Positions 1 through 6,004 of a stretch of DNA of 7,515 nucleotides are shown here, in pieces. Origin of the DNA: an uncultured Bacteroides sp. (GTDB lineage: Bacteria > Bacteroidota > Bacteroidia > Bacteroidales > Bacteroidaceae); contig CAJJYX010000159.1 of assembly GCA_905197435.1 (NCBI GenBank), forward strand, positions 1 to 7,515. Reading direction: 5' to 3'. How positions within the stretch are numbered: the first letter of the stretch is position 1; each line of letters opens with the position of its first letter. The notes under the pieces were generated by a model. That model saw only the letters and a program-made list of their open reading frames with translations, was not told where the DNA came from and did no database searches. Made by a program: the position numbers and the translations under genes.

Positions 1-33
1 GTTAGCAAAGTTAATATTTTATTCCTTGCTGAC
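1..33. other. Imperfect hairpin at the window edge
   Basis: The first eight bases (GTTAGCAA) pair with 26-33 (TTGCTGAC) with one G-T wobble, around an A/T-rich centre. It lies beyond the terminator of the DUF349 gene and could belong to a gene outside the window, for example as the terminator of a gene entering from the left. No T-run follows on the plus strand, and the other side cannot be seen. Confidence 0.2.
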
Positions 34-56
34 ACAGTTTAAATTACATCCTCAAA

Positions 57-97
57 ATAGATTCAAAAGACTGTCTCAGACAGCCTCTTGAATCTAT
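57..97 (-). terminator. Rho-independent terminator of the DUF349 gene
   Basis: ATAGATTCAA at 57-66 pairs perfectly with TTGAATCTAT at 88-97. After single mismatches the stem continues with 2 bp (68-69 with 85-86) and 5 bp (71-75 with 79-83) around a 3-base loop. It begins 18 bases after the stop codon of the minus-strand gene. Read on the minus strand, the stem ends in a short T-run (TTTT at 57-54); no T-run follows on the plus strand. The U-tract is short, so termination may be incomplete. Confidence 0.7.
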
Positions 98-115
98 TAA
101 GTCTCACTTGTTGTA

Positions 116-1969
116 TTATTCTTGGCTTTTAATATTCTCGTCCACTACTTTTATCTTTTCTTTCACAAGTTCGATGTCTGCTTTCAGTTTTTCCACCTTG
201 CGGTTGATTTCTGTCAGCAGGCTGTTTCCTTTCTTGGAAGAAGTGGTCAGGAAGCCGAGGTTGTTTTCGTATGTCTGAAGCTCGTTTTTCATGTTATCGA
301 GGGCACGTACCAGTTTCTCGCGTTCCCGGTAGAGGGCTTGTGGACTATTTTCCTGAATGGAACTGATGTTTGACTTGAAATTACTCAGTTTCTTGTTGGA
401 AGCACTGATGTTGAAACGCTCAAACAATTTGTCTATCAGGCTGTGGTATTGTTTGTAGATTTTGTCTTTCTCTTTGAAAGGCACATGTTTCACACCATTC
501 CACTCTTTCATGAGGTTACGTACCAGTTGGGTGGCTTCCTCTGTATCCATCTGGTCATCAATCGCGTTCAGCTTCTCGATGATGGCTTTTTTCTTTTCCA
601 GATTCTCTTGTTCTATGCTGCGCTGTGAAGACGTGGCTTTGTTCTTTTGTTCGAAGAAGTAGTCGCAGGCGGAGATGAATCGTTTCCATACGGCATCCGA
701 GTATTTCTTGGCTACCGGTCCGATGGTTTTCCATTCTTTTTGGAGCTTGACCAACTCATCGGCTGTTGCTTTCCAGTCGGTGCTATCTTTCAGAGCTTCT
801 GCTTTTTCGCACAAGGTGCGCTTCTTTTCCAGGTTTTCGTTCATACCCTCCTTCAGGGTTTTGAAGAACTCTCCCTTTTTACGGAAGAACTCGTCACATG
901 CCTTACGGAAACGTTCGAAAATTTTCACGTTCATCTTTTGCGGAGCGAAGCCAATGGTTTTCCATTTATTTTGAAGGGCGATAACCTCTTGCGTCTTATT
1001 CTCCCAAGAAGCAAAATTTGTCAGTTCCTTGTAGTCAATGGCCTCTATGATTTCGCAAATCACAGTCTTTTGGTCAAGGTTGTGCTGTTCCACTTCCTTC
1101 AAAGCTTCAAAATGTTGCTGATGGCGTCGGTTCACGGCAGTAGAAGCTGCTTTGAAGCGTGCCCAGATTTCGTCGCGCAGCTCCTTGGCTACCGGTCCCG
1201 TATCACGGAATTCCTGATGCAGCTTCTGTAATTGATGGAAAGCAGAAACAACATCTGCTTCATCCGCCAGCTTTTCGGCAGCTTCGCAGAGGTGGGTCTT
1301 GATTTTCAGATTCTTCTTGAAGTCGTATTCACGGAATTCATTATTCAATTTCAGGAGGTCGTAGAACTTCTCAACGTACAATTGGTAATTTTTCCAAAGC
1401 TCGTTGACTTTGGCTTGCGGCACGAGTTTCACTTCGTTCCATTGCTGTTGCAGTTTCTTGAACTCCGTATAGCTCTTATTGGCGTCATCCGGAGATTCTA
1501 CCAGTTCCTTCAGTTCTTCGATGATGGAAAGCTTTACCTGCAGGTTCATTTCCTTCTGCTTCTCCAGCTCGGCAGTAAGTGCACTTCTTTTTTCTTTGAT
1601 GACGGACATGATATTCTTGAACTCTTCCTCCACACTGTCTGTTTGTGGAACAAAGTCCTCTGCGGCGCCTCCGTTTTCAATGAACAGTTTTCTGGCTGCT
1701 TCCTGCTCGGCATTATGCAACTTGTAGAAAGATTGTTTCAAGCCGTCTATTTCAGGTCTTGCCACGTTCTCCACGTCTGCAACCACCTCTTTGAGCTTGG
1801 CAAGAATTTCTTCTTTCGTGAGCTTCTGGATTGGCTCTACCGGCTTTTCCGAAACAATTTCTTCAGCGGGAGTTTCTGTTGTTGCCGGTTCAAAAACCTC
1901 TGCTGCCTTCTTGTCTTCTTCTAATTCCACCGGCTTTTCGGGGAGATTAGTGTCATGAGTGTCCGTCAT
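116..1969 (-). CDS. Protein with five tandem DUF349 repeats
   Basis: A 617-residue, highly charged, probably cytoplasmic helical protein with no signal peptide or membrane segment. Residues 1-50 are an acidic, Glu/Pro/Thr-rich low-complexity tail. Residues 145-535 hold five DUF349 repeats of about 77 residues. Their cores read W-N-E-V-K at 177, F-R-D-T-G at 254, W-K-T-I-G at 336, W-K-T-I-G at 413 and W-N-G-V-K at 490, each followed by a V/A-P or P-V turn and then an aromatic/basic helix such as WKRF or FERF. The second repeat has Phe instead of the usual Trp. Residues 545-615 look like a coiled coil. The biochemical role of DUF349 is not established and I assign none. The start is the only ATG that keeps the acidic tail; its leader (AAGTAAATACA) has no Shine-Dalgarno sequence, as is usual in Bacteroidota. 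The gene lies 117 bases downstream of mgtE on the same strand and ends just before a terminator. The family call is firm; the function is unknown. Confidence 0.93.
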   Translation of the reverse strand: MTDTHDTNLPEKPVELEEDKKAAEVFEPATTETPAEEIVSEKPVEPIQKLTKEEILAKLKEVVADVENVARPEIDGLKQSFYKLHNAEQEAARKLFIENGGAAEDFVPQTDSVEEEFKNIMSVIKEKRSALTAELEKQKEMNLQVKLSIIEELKELVESPDDANKSYTEFKKLQQQWNEVKLVPQAKVNELWKNYQLYVEKFYDLLKLNNEFREYDFKKNLKIKTHLCEAAEKLADEADVVSAFHQLQKLHQEFRDTGPVAKELRDEIWARFKAASTAVNRRHQQHFEALKEVEQHNLDQKTVICEIIEAIDYKELTNFASWENKTQEVIALQNKWKTIGFAPQKMNVKIFERFRKACDEFFRKKGEFFKTLKEGMNENLEKKRTLCEKAEALKDSTDWKATADELVKLQKEWKTIGPVAKKYSDAVWKRFISACDYFFEQKNKATSSQRSIEQENLEKKKAIIEKLNAIDDQMDTEEATQLVRNLMKEWNGVKHVPFKEKDKIYKQYHSLIDKLFERFNISASNKKLSNFKSNISSIQENSPQALYREREKLVRALDNMKNELQTYENNLGFLTTSSKKGNSLLTEINRKVEKLKADIELVKEKIKVVDENIKSQE

Positions 1970-1987
1970 TGTATTTACTTTTTTAGA

Positions 1988-2010
1988 AACGGGTTCTCCC
2001 CGTTCGGGTT
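1988..2010 (-). promoter_or_regulatory. Small competing hairpins in the DUF349 gene leader
   Basis: On the minus strand the leader holds AACCCG, then AACGGG, then CCCGTT, ending 18 bases before the ATG. The central CGGG can pair with the downstream arm (6 bp, 1988-1993 with 1999-2004, 5-base loop) or with the upstream copy (3 bp, 1999-2001 with 2006-2008, 4-base loop). The two folds exclude each other. The 3' side is A-rich, so this is not a terminator. A role in translation or RNA stability is only an inference. Confidence 0.35.
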
Positions 2011-2021
2011 ACATTAGACTA

Positions 2022-2029
2022 CAAATTAA
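2022..2029 (-). promoter_or_regulatory. Possible -7 box for the DUF349 gene
   Basis: The minus strand reads TTAATTTG, matching the Bacteroidota -7 consensus TAnnTTTG at all but one fixed position. A TTTG lies upstream, but 23 bases away rather than about 19-20. It would start a leader of roughly 45 bases containing the 1988-2010 hairpins. It is a weak candidate; read-through from mgtE is the alternative. Confidence 0.25.
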
Positions 2030-2051
2030 TGAAATAAAATGATTACTTCAT
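2029..2051 (-). other. A/U-rich hairpin between mgtE and the DUF349 gene
   Basis: ATGAAATAA at 2029-2037 pairs with TTACTTCAT at 2043-2051 around a 5-base loop, giving 9 bp. The one imperfect pair is G-U in RNA made from the minus strand but A-C in plus-strand RNA, which favours a minus-strand transcript. Only two pairs are G-C and the following tract (TAATTT) is not a clean U-run. It would be at best a weak terminator or attenuator between the two genes. Confidence 0.25.
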
Positions 2052-2086
2052 ACAAATTGCCTTGATTTTTTTCTATTTTCTTGTTT

Positions 2087-3460
2087 TTATGATAGTAAGA
2101 CAGTAATACCCATATATAGCATCATGCCTATAATGTCATTGGTGATGGAGATGAACGGACCGGTGGCAATGGCCGGGTCGACCTTCAGTTTCTCCAGAGT
2201 CATGGGAACCAGCGTTCCGAAGATGGAGGCAAACATGACGACTGCAAAAAGGCTGATGGAGACGGAATAAGTAACCGTGGCCGTGGCTCCGAACCGTATG
2301 AAGTTATAAATATACACCAACAGGGAGATGATGGTTGCATTGATGACCGCCACCACTGCTTCCTTGGTTATCTGTTTGAAAGTGTCTTTGGCGTCCAGCG
2401 AGCTGTTGGCAAGGCCTTGCACAACGATGGCCGAAGACTGGGTTCCTACATTTCCGCCCGTACCGCCAATCAGCGGGATATAAAGCGCCATTTCCGGGTG
2501 GGCGGCAAAAGTAGTGTCGAAATTGCCCAAAATCATAGAGTTGCCTATGCCGCCCAGCATACCGATGAGCAGCCATGGAAGTCTGGCGGAAGTCTGGCGC
2601 ATGACGTTATCGTCTGTTTCTACATCTTGTGACAAACCGGATGCCAACTGGTAGTCGCGTTCCGACTGTTCGCGGACTTCGTCCATGACGTCATCGACGG
2701 TAATCTGACCTACTAAGCGCCCGATACTGTCAACAACGGGAACTGCCACCAAGTCATACTTTTCAATGATTTGTACCACTTCATCAATGGAGGTATCCAC
2801 ATGGACGGAGATAGGATCTTTCCTCATCACGTGTTTCACCTTGGAAACGGAGGGGGAGGTTATCATCTTCTTCAACGGGAATACACCTTGCAGACGATCT
2901 TCGTCATCAATGACATATACATAGTAGATTTCATCCAACTTCTCAGCCTGCAGGCGCATTTCCTTCAGGCACTCCGGCATACTCCAGTTTTCGTTGACGG
3001 TCACCATTTCCGTGCCCATCAAACCACCGGCGGTGTCTTCGTCATACTTCAGCAGGTCGACGATGTCGCCGGCCTGTTCTATGTCTTCGATGTGCGAAAG
3101 CACTTCCTCCTGCTTGTCCTCATCGAGTTCGCGCATCAGGTCTACGGCATCGTCCGTGTCCATATAGTCCACGAAACGCTTGGCAATGGTTTCCGAAGGG
3201 AGAAGTTCCAGGAATTCCTTCCGGACATCTTCGTCCATCTCTACCAGTACGTCTGCTGCCGTTTCGTTGTCAAGGAGGCGGTAAACGAAGCGGGCTTCCT
3301 CCAAGCCGAGGTCATTGCACAATTCTGCAATATCCGCCGGGTGGAGGTCTGTCAAAAGCGCTTTGACGTTTTCCACGTCTTTCTGTTCAATCAAACTTTT
3401 GACTTTGTCAATGTATTCTTCGTCTATTTCCATGATTGTTCGTGTTTTATCACTGGTCAT
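2087..3460 (-). CDS. mgtE: Magnesium channel/transporter MgtE
   Basis: An inner-membrane Mg2+ channel of the MgtE family (homodimeric in known members), 457 residues, full length. The order is canonical. An acidic superhelical N domain (about 15-140) contains the L-H-P-A-D-I-A-E motif at 39-46 and ends in D-T-A-G-G-L-M-G at 142-149. A pair of CBS domains follows (about 150-265), with E-x-x-x-I-I-E-K-Y-D near 227-236. A five-helix membrane domain (about 290-457) carries G-G-T-G-G-N-V-G-T-Q-S at 332-342 and D-P-A-I-A-T-G-P-F near 428-436. Asp442 in the last helix (T-N-D-I-I-G) matches the acidic residue that binds Mg2+ in the pore of characterised MgtE. In known members the N and CBS domains bind Mg2+ and close the pore when internal Mg2+ is high; the many acidic residues fit this. 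The first ATG lies inside the end of rsmA (11-base overlap). A second in-frame ATG at 3431-3433 (residue 10) starts M-E-I-D-E-E-Y-I and would give 448 residues; neither has a clear Shine-Dalgarno sequence. Translational coupling to rsmA is likely. Confidence 0.95.
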   Translation of the reverse strand: MTSDKTRTIMEIDEEYIDKVKSLIEQKDVENVKALLTDLHPADIAELCNDLGLEEARFVYRLLDNETAADVLVEMDEDVRKEFLELLPSETIAKRFVDYMDTDDAVDLMRELDEDKQEEVLSHIEDIEQAGDIVDLLKYDEDTAGGLMGTEMVTVNENWSMPECLKEMRLQAEKLDEIYYVYVIDDEDRLQGVFPLKKMITSPSVSKVKHVMRKDPISVHVDTSIDEVVQIIEKYDLVAVPVVDSIGRLVGQITVDDVMDEVREQSERDYQLASGLSQDVETDDNVMRQTSARLPWLLIGMLGGIGNSMILGNFDTTFAAHPEMALYIPLIGGTGGNVGTQSSAIVVQGLANSSLDAKDTFKQITKEAVVAVINATIISLLVYIYNFIRFGATATVTYSVSISLFAVVMFASIFGTLVPMTLEKLKVDPAIATGPFISITNDIIGMMLYMGITVLLS

Positions 3461-4247
3461 TAATCACTTTCAACGCTTGCTCCACCCGGTTGGTCAGTTG
3501 TATGAATTCTTTTACGGAAAGTTGTTCCGGACGTTTATTGAACAAGACGTCTTCCGTCAGTGGACAGTCTTTGCCGAGTATCGGCTTTATGGAATTCCGC
3601 AAAGTTTTGCGCCGTTGGTTGAACGTGGTTTTCACTACTTGCTTGAACAGTCTTTCGTCGCATCCCAGATTCTGCGTTTCATTACGTGTCATGCGGATGA
3701 CGGCGCTTTTCACTTTTGGGGGCGGGTTGAAGACATGTTCGTGGACAGTAAACAAGTATTCCACCCTGTACCATGCCTGTATCAGTACGCTCAGGATTCC
3801 ATATGTCTTGCTGCCCGGTCCGGCAGCTATGCGCTCGGCCACTTCCTTTTGTATCATGCCCGTACAGCAAGGTATCAGATCCTTATACTCCAGCATTTTG
3901 AAGAATATCTGGCTGGAGATGTTATATGGATAGTTTCCCGTCAGCACGAAGGACTGCCCGCCGAACAACCGTTGCAGATTCATTTTGAGGAAGTCATCCT
4001 CGATGATGTTATCTTCCAGTTGTGGGTAGGCTTCCCGCAGGTAGGCTACCGATTCGTAGTCCAGTTCCACCACTTTGACATTGCGCCCTTTGTGTAGAAG
4101 GAATTGGGTGAGTACACCCATTCCCGGCCCTACTTCCAGAATAGGGATTTCGGGACAAGCATCTACCGTGTCGGCAATATCCTGTGCCACTTTCAGGTCT
4201 TTCAGGAAGTGTTGGCCGAGAAACTTTTTAGGTTTAACTAATCTCAT
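3450..4247 (-). CDS. rsmA: 16S rRNA (adenine-1518/1519-N6) dimethyltransferase RsmA
   Basis: RsmA/KsgA transfers four methyl groups from S-adenosylmethionine to two adjacent adenines near the 3' end of 16S rRNA, a late step and quality check in 30S assembly. The 265 residues match the usual length. Visible motifs in order: K-K-F-L-G-Q-H-F-L at 7-15; SAM-binding motif I E-V-G-P-G-M-G-V-L-T at 38-47; acidic V-V-E-L-D at 59-63; D-D-F at 84-86; catalytic motif IV N-Y-P-Y-N-I-S at 105-111 (N-L-P-Y in most bacteria, so a conservative Leu-to-Tyr change); Q-K-E-V-A-E-R at 133-139; G-S-K-T-Y-G-I-L-S at 145-153; F-N-P-P-P-K-V-K-S-A-V at 173-183; and F-N-Q-R-R-K-T-L-R-N-S at 209-219. The ATG at 4245-4247 gives the standard N terminus. 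The gene leads a minus-strand unit with mgtE, whose start overlaps its stop codon region, and is divergent from the flippase gene. Loss of this enzyme gives kasugamycin resistance in other bacteria. Confidence 0.97.
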   Translation of the reverse strand: MRLVKPKKFLGQHFLKDLKVAQDIADTVDACPEIPILEVGPGMGVLTQFLLHKGRNVKVVELDYESVAYLREAYPQLEDNIIEDDFLKMNLQRLFGGQSFVLTGNYPYNISSQIFFKMLEYKDLIPCCTGMIQKEVAERIAAGPGSKTYGILSVLIQAWYRVEYLFTVHEHVFNPPPKVKSAVIRMTRNETQNLGCDERLFKQVVKTTFNQRRKTLRNSIKPILGKDCPLTEDVLFNKRPEQLSVKEFIQLTNRVEQALKVINDQ

Positions 4248-4355
4248 TTATCAACTAAATCATTACTTTTGTTCCGAGAAAGCGAACTGCAATCTCACTT
4301 TTGTCAGAAATAAAAGACTTATTTCCGGCTGAACTACAGCTTGTTTTTCAACATG

Positions 4356-4363
4356 CAAAGGTA
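4356..4363 (-). promoter_or_regulatory. Bacteroidota -7 box for rsmA-mgtE
   Basis: The minus strand reads TACCTTTG, a perfect match to TAnnTTTG. A partial -33 element (TTCG) lies 21 bases upstream. Transcription would start near 4350, leaving a leader of about 100 bases before rsmA. A second, imperfect candidate (TATTTCTG, 4305-4312) is closer to the gene but has no good -33 partner. Confidence 0.5.
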
Positions 4364-4368
4364 GTTCT

Positions 4369-4376
4369 TAATTTTG
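4369..4376 (+). promoter_or_regulatory. Bacteroidota -7 box for the flippase gene
   Basis: TAATTTTG is a perfect match to TAnnTTTG and lies 18 bases before the ATG at 4395, giving a leader of roughly 10-15 bases. The -33 region is T-rich (4342-4348) but has no well-placed TTTG. It sits five bases from the divergent rsmA -7 box. Confidence 0.5.
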
Positions 4377-4394
4377 AAGTATGACGAATTCGAG

Positions 4395-5381
4395 ATGAAT
4401 AAACTATTAAAAAAGACATTGAAAATTGTCCTACCCGTTGTTTTGGGCGGTTTTATCCTCTATTGGGTGTACCGCGATTTTGACTTTGCACGTGCGAAGG
4501 AAGTGCTTTTGCATGGAACAAACTGGTGGTGGATGTCGTTTTCATTGTTCTTTGGCGTGATGAGCCATGTGTTCCGCGGATGGCGTTGGAAGCAGACGCT
4601 GGAACCGTTGGATGCACATCCCAAGACGAGCGACTGTGTGGATGCCATTTTCGTGTCTTATGCCACTAACCTGATATTGCCCCGCGTAGGAGAGGTCTCC
4701 CGTTGCGGCGTGCTTTCCAAGTACGATAATGTTTCCTTTGCCAAGTCTCTCGGCACGGTAGTGACTGAGCGGCTGGTCGATACGCTGTGCATCCTGCTGA
4801 TTACGGGGCTTACTTTCATGGTGCAAATGCCCATTTTTCTCCGTTTCTTGGAGGAGACCGGAACCAAAATTCCCTCACTGATACATCTGGTGGCATCTCC
4901 TTGGTTCTATGTCGTCTTGTTCAGCATTATCGGGGTGCTGGTATTGTTGTATTATCTGCTGCGCATGCTCTCTTTCTTCGAGAAGGTGAAGGGGGTGGTA
5001 CTCAACGTTTGGGAAGGTGTGATGTCCCTTCGGAACGTAAAGAATATCCCTCTGTTCCTGCTTTATACTTTGCTCATCTGGCTTTGCTACTTCTATCATT
5101 TCTATATTACTTTCTATTGCTTCCAGTTTACGGAACATCTCAGTTTCCTTGCGGGGTTGGTGATGTTTGTCGGTGGGACATTTGCCGTCATAGTCCCCAC
5201 ACCCAACGGGGCAGGTCCCTGGCACTTTGCTGTCATCACCATGATGATGCTTTATGGGGTGAATGCTACGGATGCCGGTATTTTTGCATTGATAGTGCAT
5301 GGCATACAGACATTGCTGGTCATCGTATTGGGCTTTTACGGCTCGTTGCACTTGGTGCTTGTCAATCGCCGGAAAGCGTAA
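4395..5381 (+). CDS. Flippase-like membrane protein (LPG synthase TM family)
   Basis: A 328-residue polytopic inner-membrane protein of the family resembling the N-terminal flippase half of MprF (COG0392/TIGR00374 type). It ends after the membrane domain (V-L-V-N-R-R-K-A), so it lacks the aminoacyl-lipid synthase half and cannot itself make lysyl-phosphatidylglycerol. Hydrophobic segments lie at about 9-26, 43-62, 82-96, 128-146, 168-192, 217-243, 250-268, 276-290 and 295-323. Conserved family signatures are L-P-R-V-G-E-V-S-R at 95-103, S-L-G-T-V-V-T-E-R-L-V-D at 118-129 and P-T-P-N-G-A-G-P-W-H-F at 268-278. Movement of a lipid or lipid-linked precursor across the membrane is an inference from the family; the substrate is unknown. 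The start is placed at ATG 4395, giving M-N-K-L-L-K-K-T-L-K. An in-frame TTG at 4374 would add seven residues, but it lies inside the -7 box and is unlikely to be transcribed. The gene is divergent from rsmA and far from pepD, so it is probably monocistronic. Confidence 0.9.
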   Translation: MNKLLKKTLKIVLPVVLGGFILYWVYRDFDFARAKEVLLHGTNWWWMSFSLFFGVMSHVFRGWRWKQTLEPLDAHPKTSDCVDAIFVSYATNLILPRVGEVSRCGVLSKYDNVSFAKSLGTVVTERLVDTLCILLITGLTFMVQMPIFLRFLEETGTKIPSLIHLVASPWFYVVLFSIIGVLVLLYYLLRMLSFFEKVKGVVLNVWEGVMSLRNVKNIPLFLLYTLLIWLCYFYHFYITFYCFQFTEHLSFLAGLVMFVGGTFAVIVPTPNGAGPWHFAVITMMMLYGVNATDAGIFALIVHGIQTLLVIVLGFYGSLHLVLVNRRKA

Positions 5382-5477
5382 AGCTGTACTTTGCGAGTCT
5401 GAACCTGAGGTCTGGCGACATAAAGGTGACGCTGGATATAAGGTTTCCTGCATTAATTCTAAACTTCGCTTTATTGT

Positions 5478-5569
5478 GAGAGGGGCTCTCTCCTTCTTGA
5501 AAGGCATTTGTTGTGTTCCGCGCCGGTTCCCATCAGGAAAAGCATAAGGTTTTGTCTTGAGAGCCCTCT
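5478..5569. repeat. Long-range inverted repeat, 68-base spacer
   Basis: AGAGGGGCTCTC at 5479-5490 is complementary to GAGAGCCCTCT at 5559-5569 with a single bulged G, giving 11 bp around a 68-base spacer. The spacer contains a small CCTT/AAGG hairpin. The left arm can also fold on itself (GAGAG, GGG, CTCTC at 5478-5490), followed by a pyrimidine-rich run, which might act as a weak terminator for the flippase gene about 100 bases upstream. Confidence 0.4.
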
Positions 5570-5587
5570 TTGTTTGTCAGCAGCCCA

Positions 5588-5634
5588 CTGTAGTGAGCCG
5601 CTTTGTTCACTCTACTGAACAAAGCGGACTACAG
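5588..5634. repeat. Strong 19-bp hairpin in intergenic DNA
   Basis: CCGCTTTGTTCA at 5598-5609 is perfectly complementary to TGAACAAAGCGG at 5616-5627 around a 6-base loop (CTCTAC). After a 3-base bulge (GAG, left side only) the stem continues with CTGTAGT at 5588-5594 and ACTACAG at 5628-5634. No T-run follows on either strand, so it is not a standard rho-independent terminator. It could be a repeated intergenic palindrome, a 3' UTR stability element or part of a small RNA. Confidence 0.6.
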
Positions 5635-5674
5635 ATATGAACAATTCAGCTCATGCCCGTGAACATTCTATGGA

Positions 5675-5700
5675 ATGCCTGTCTCCAACAGAACAGGCAT
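5675..5700. repeat. 8-bp hairpin in intergenic DNA
   Basis: ATGCCTGT at 5675-5682 pairs perfectly with ACAGGCAT at 5693-5700 around a 10-base loop. A competing small hairpin (CATTC 5664-5668 with GAATG 5673-5677) shares its left arm. The AAAGATTTG that follows is not a U-tract. Confidence 0.4.
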
Positions 5701-5974
5701 AAAGATTTGATAGAAGAACTTGAAAGGTTTGTCGTTACAAACAGAGGGGATGGGCAGGATGGAGGTATTCTCTTTGTGAATAGGAGAAGAGATGCTTCAC
5801 TACGTTCTGCATGGCAGAATGAGAATGCCAGTCTGAGTTTTGATGCATTTAGAGGTTGCTTAAATTTTCTTCAGCATTATTTTGAGAGTGCTTTCTGAAT
5901 AAAAATCAGACAGGCTTTTAGGCTTGAGTAGCATCCTTTATCGCGCATAGCGGAGAATAAAGAGAAAAGGGGTA

Positions 5975-6004
5975 TTGATTTCCGAAATATAACTGTTATA
6001 TTTG
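5975..6004 (+). promoter_or_regulatory. Bacteroides housekeeping promoter of pepD
   Basis: TTG at 5975-5977, a 19-base spacer, then TATATTTG at 5997-6004, a perfect match to the -7 consensus TAnnTTTG at standard spacing. The start point would fall near 6008-6012, giving a leader of about 15-20 A/T-rich bases before the ATG at 6027. This is the best-formed promoter in the window and shows that pepD is transcribed independently of the flippase gene. Confidence 0.75.

Noticed and set aside
647..1924. Long plus-strand open frames (647-1231 and 1232-1924) opposite the DUF349 gene
   Set aside because: They are Phe/Leu-rich shadows caused by the Lys/Glu-rich codons of the real gene. The minus strand shows five regular repeats.
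2771..3463. 230-codon plus-strand frame opposite mgtE
   Set aside because: It lies antisense to the N and CBS domains of MgtE and has no domain of its own.
3315..4097. 260-codon plus-strand open frame opposite rsmA and the start of mgtE
   Set aside because: It is antisense to two genes with complete, family-defining motifs. Its own translation has no recognisable domain and no promoter.
4248..4355. Riboswitch in the rsmA leader, considered because of mgtE
   Set aside because: No strong stems or recognisable Mg2+ or other riboswitch architecture is visible in the roughly 100-base leader.
4787..5547. Frames overlapping the flippase gene and running into the gap (plus 4787-5479, plus 5299-5547, minus 4875-5507)
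   Set aside because: They overlap a well-supported membrane protein in other frames, and their translations show no family features.
5588..5634. Hairpin considered as an integron attC site or rho-independent terminator
   Set aside because: The core-site motifs of attC are absent and no integrase is present. No T-run follows on either strand, so neither label is supported.
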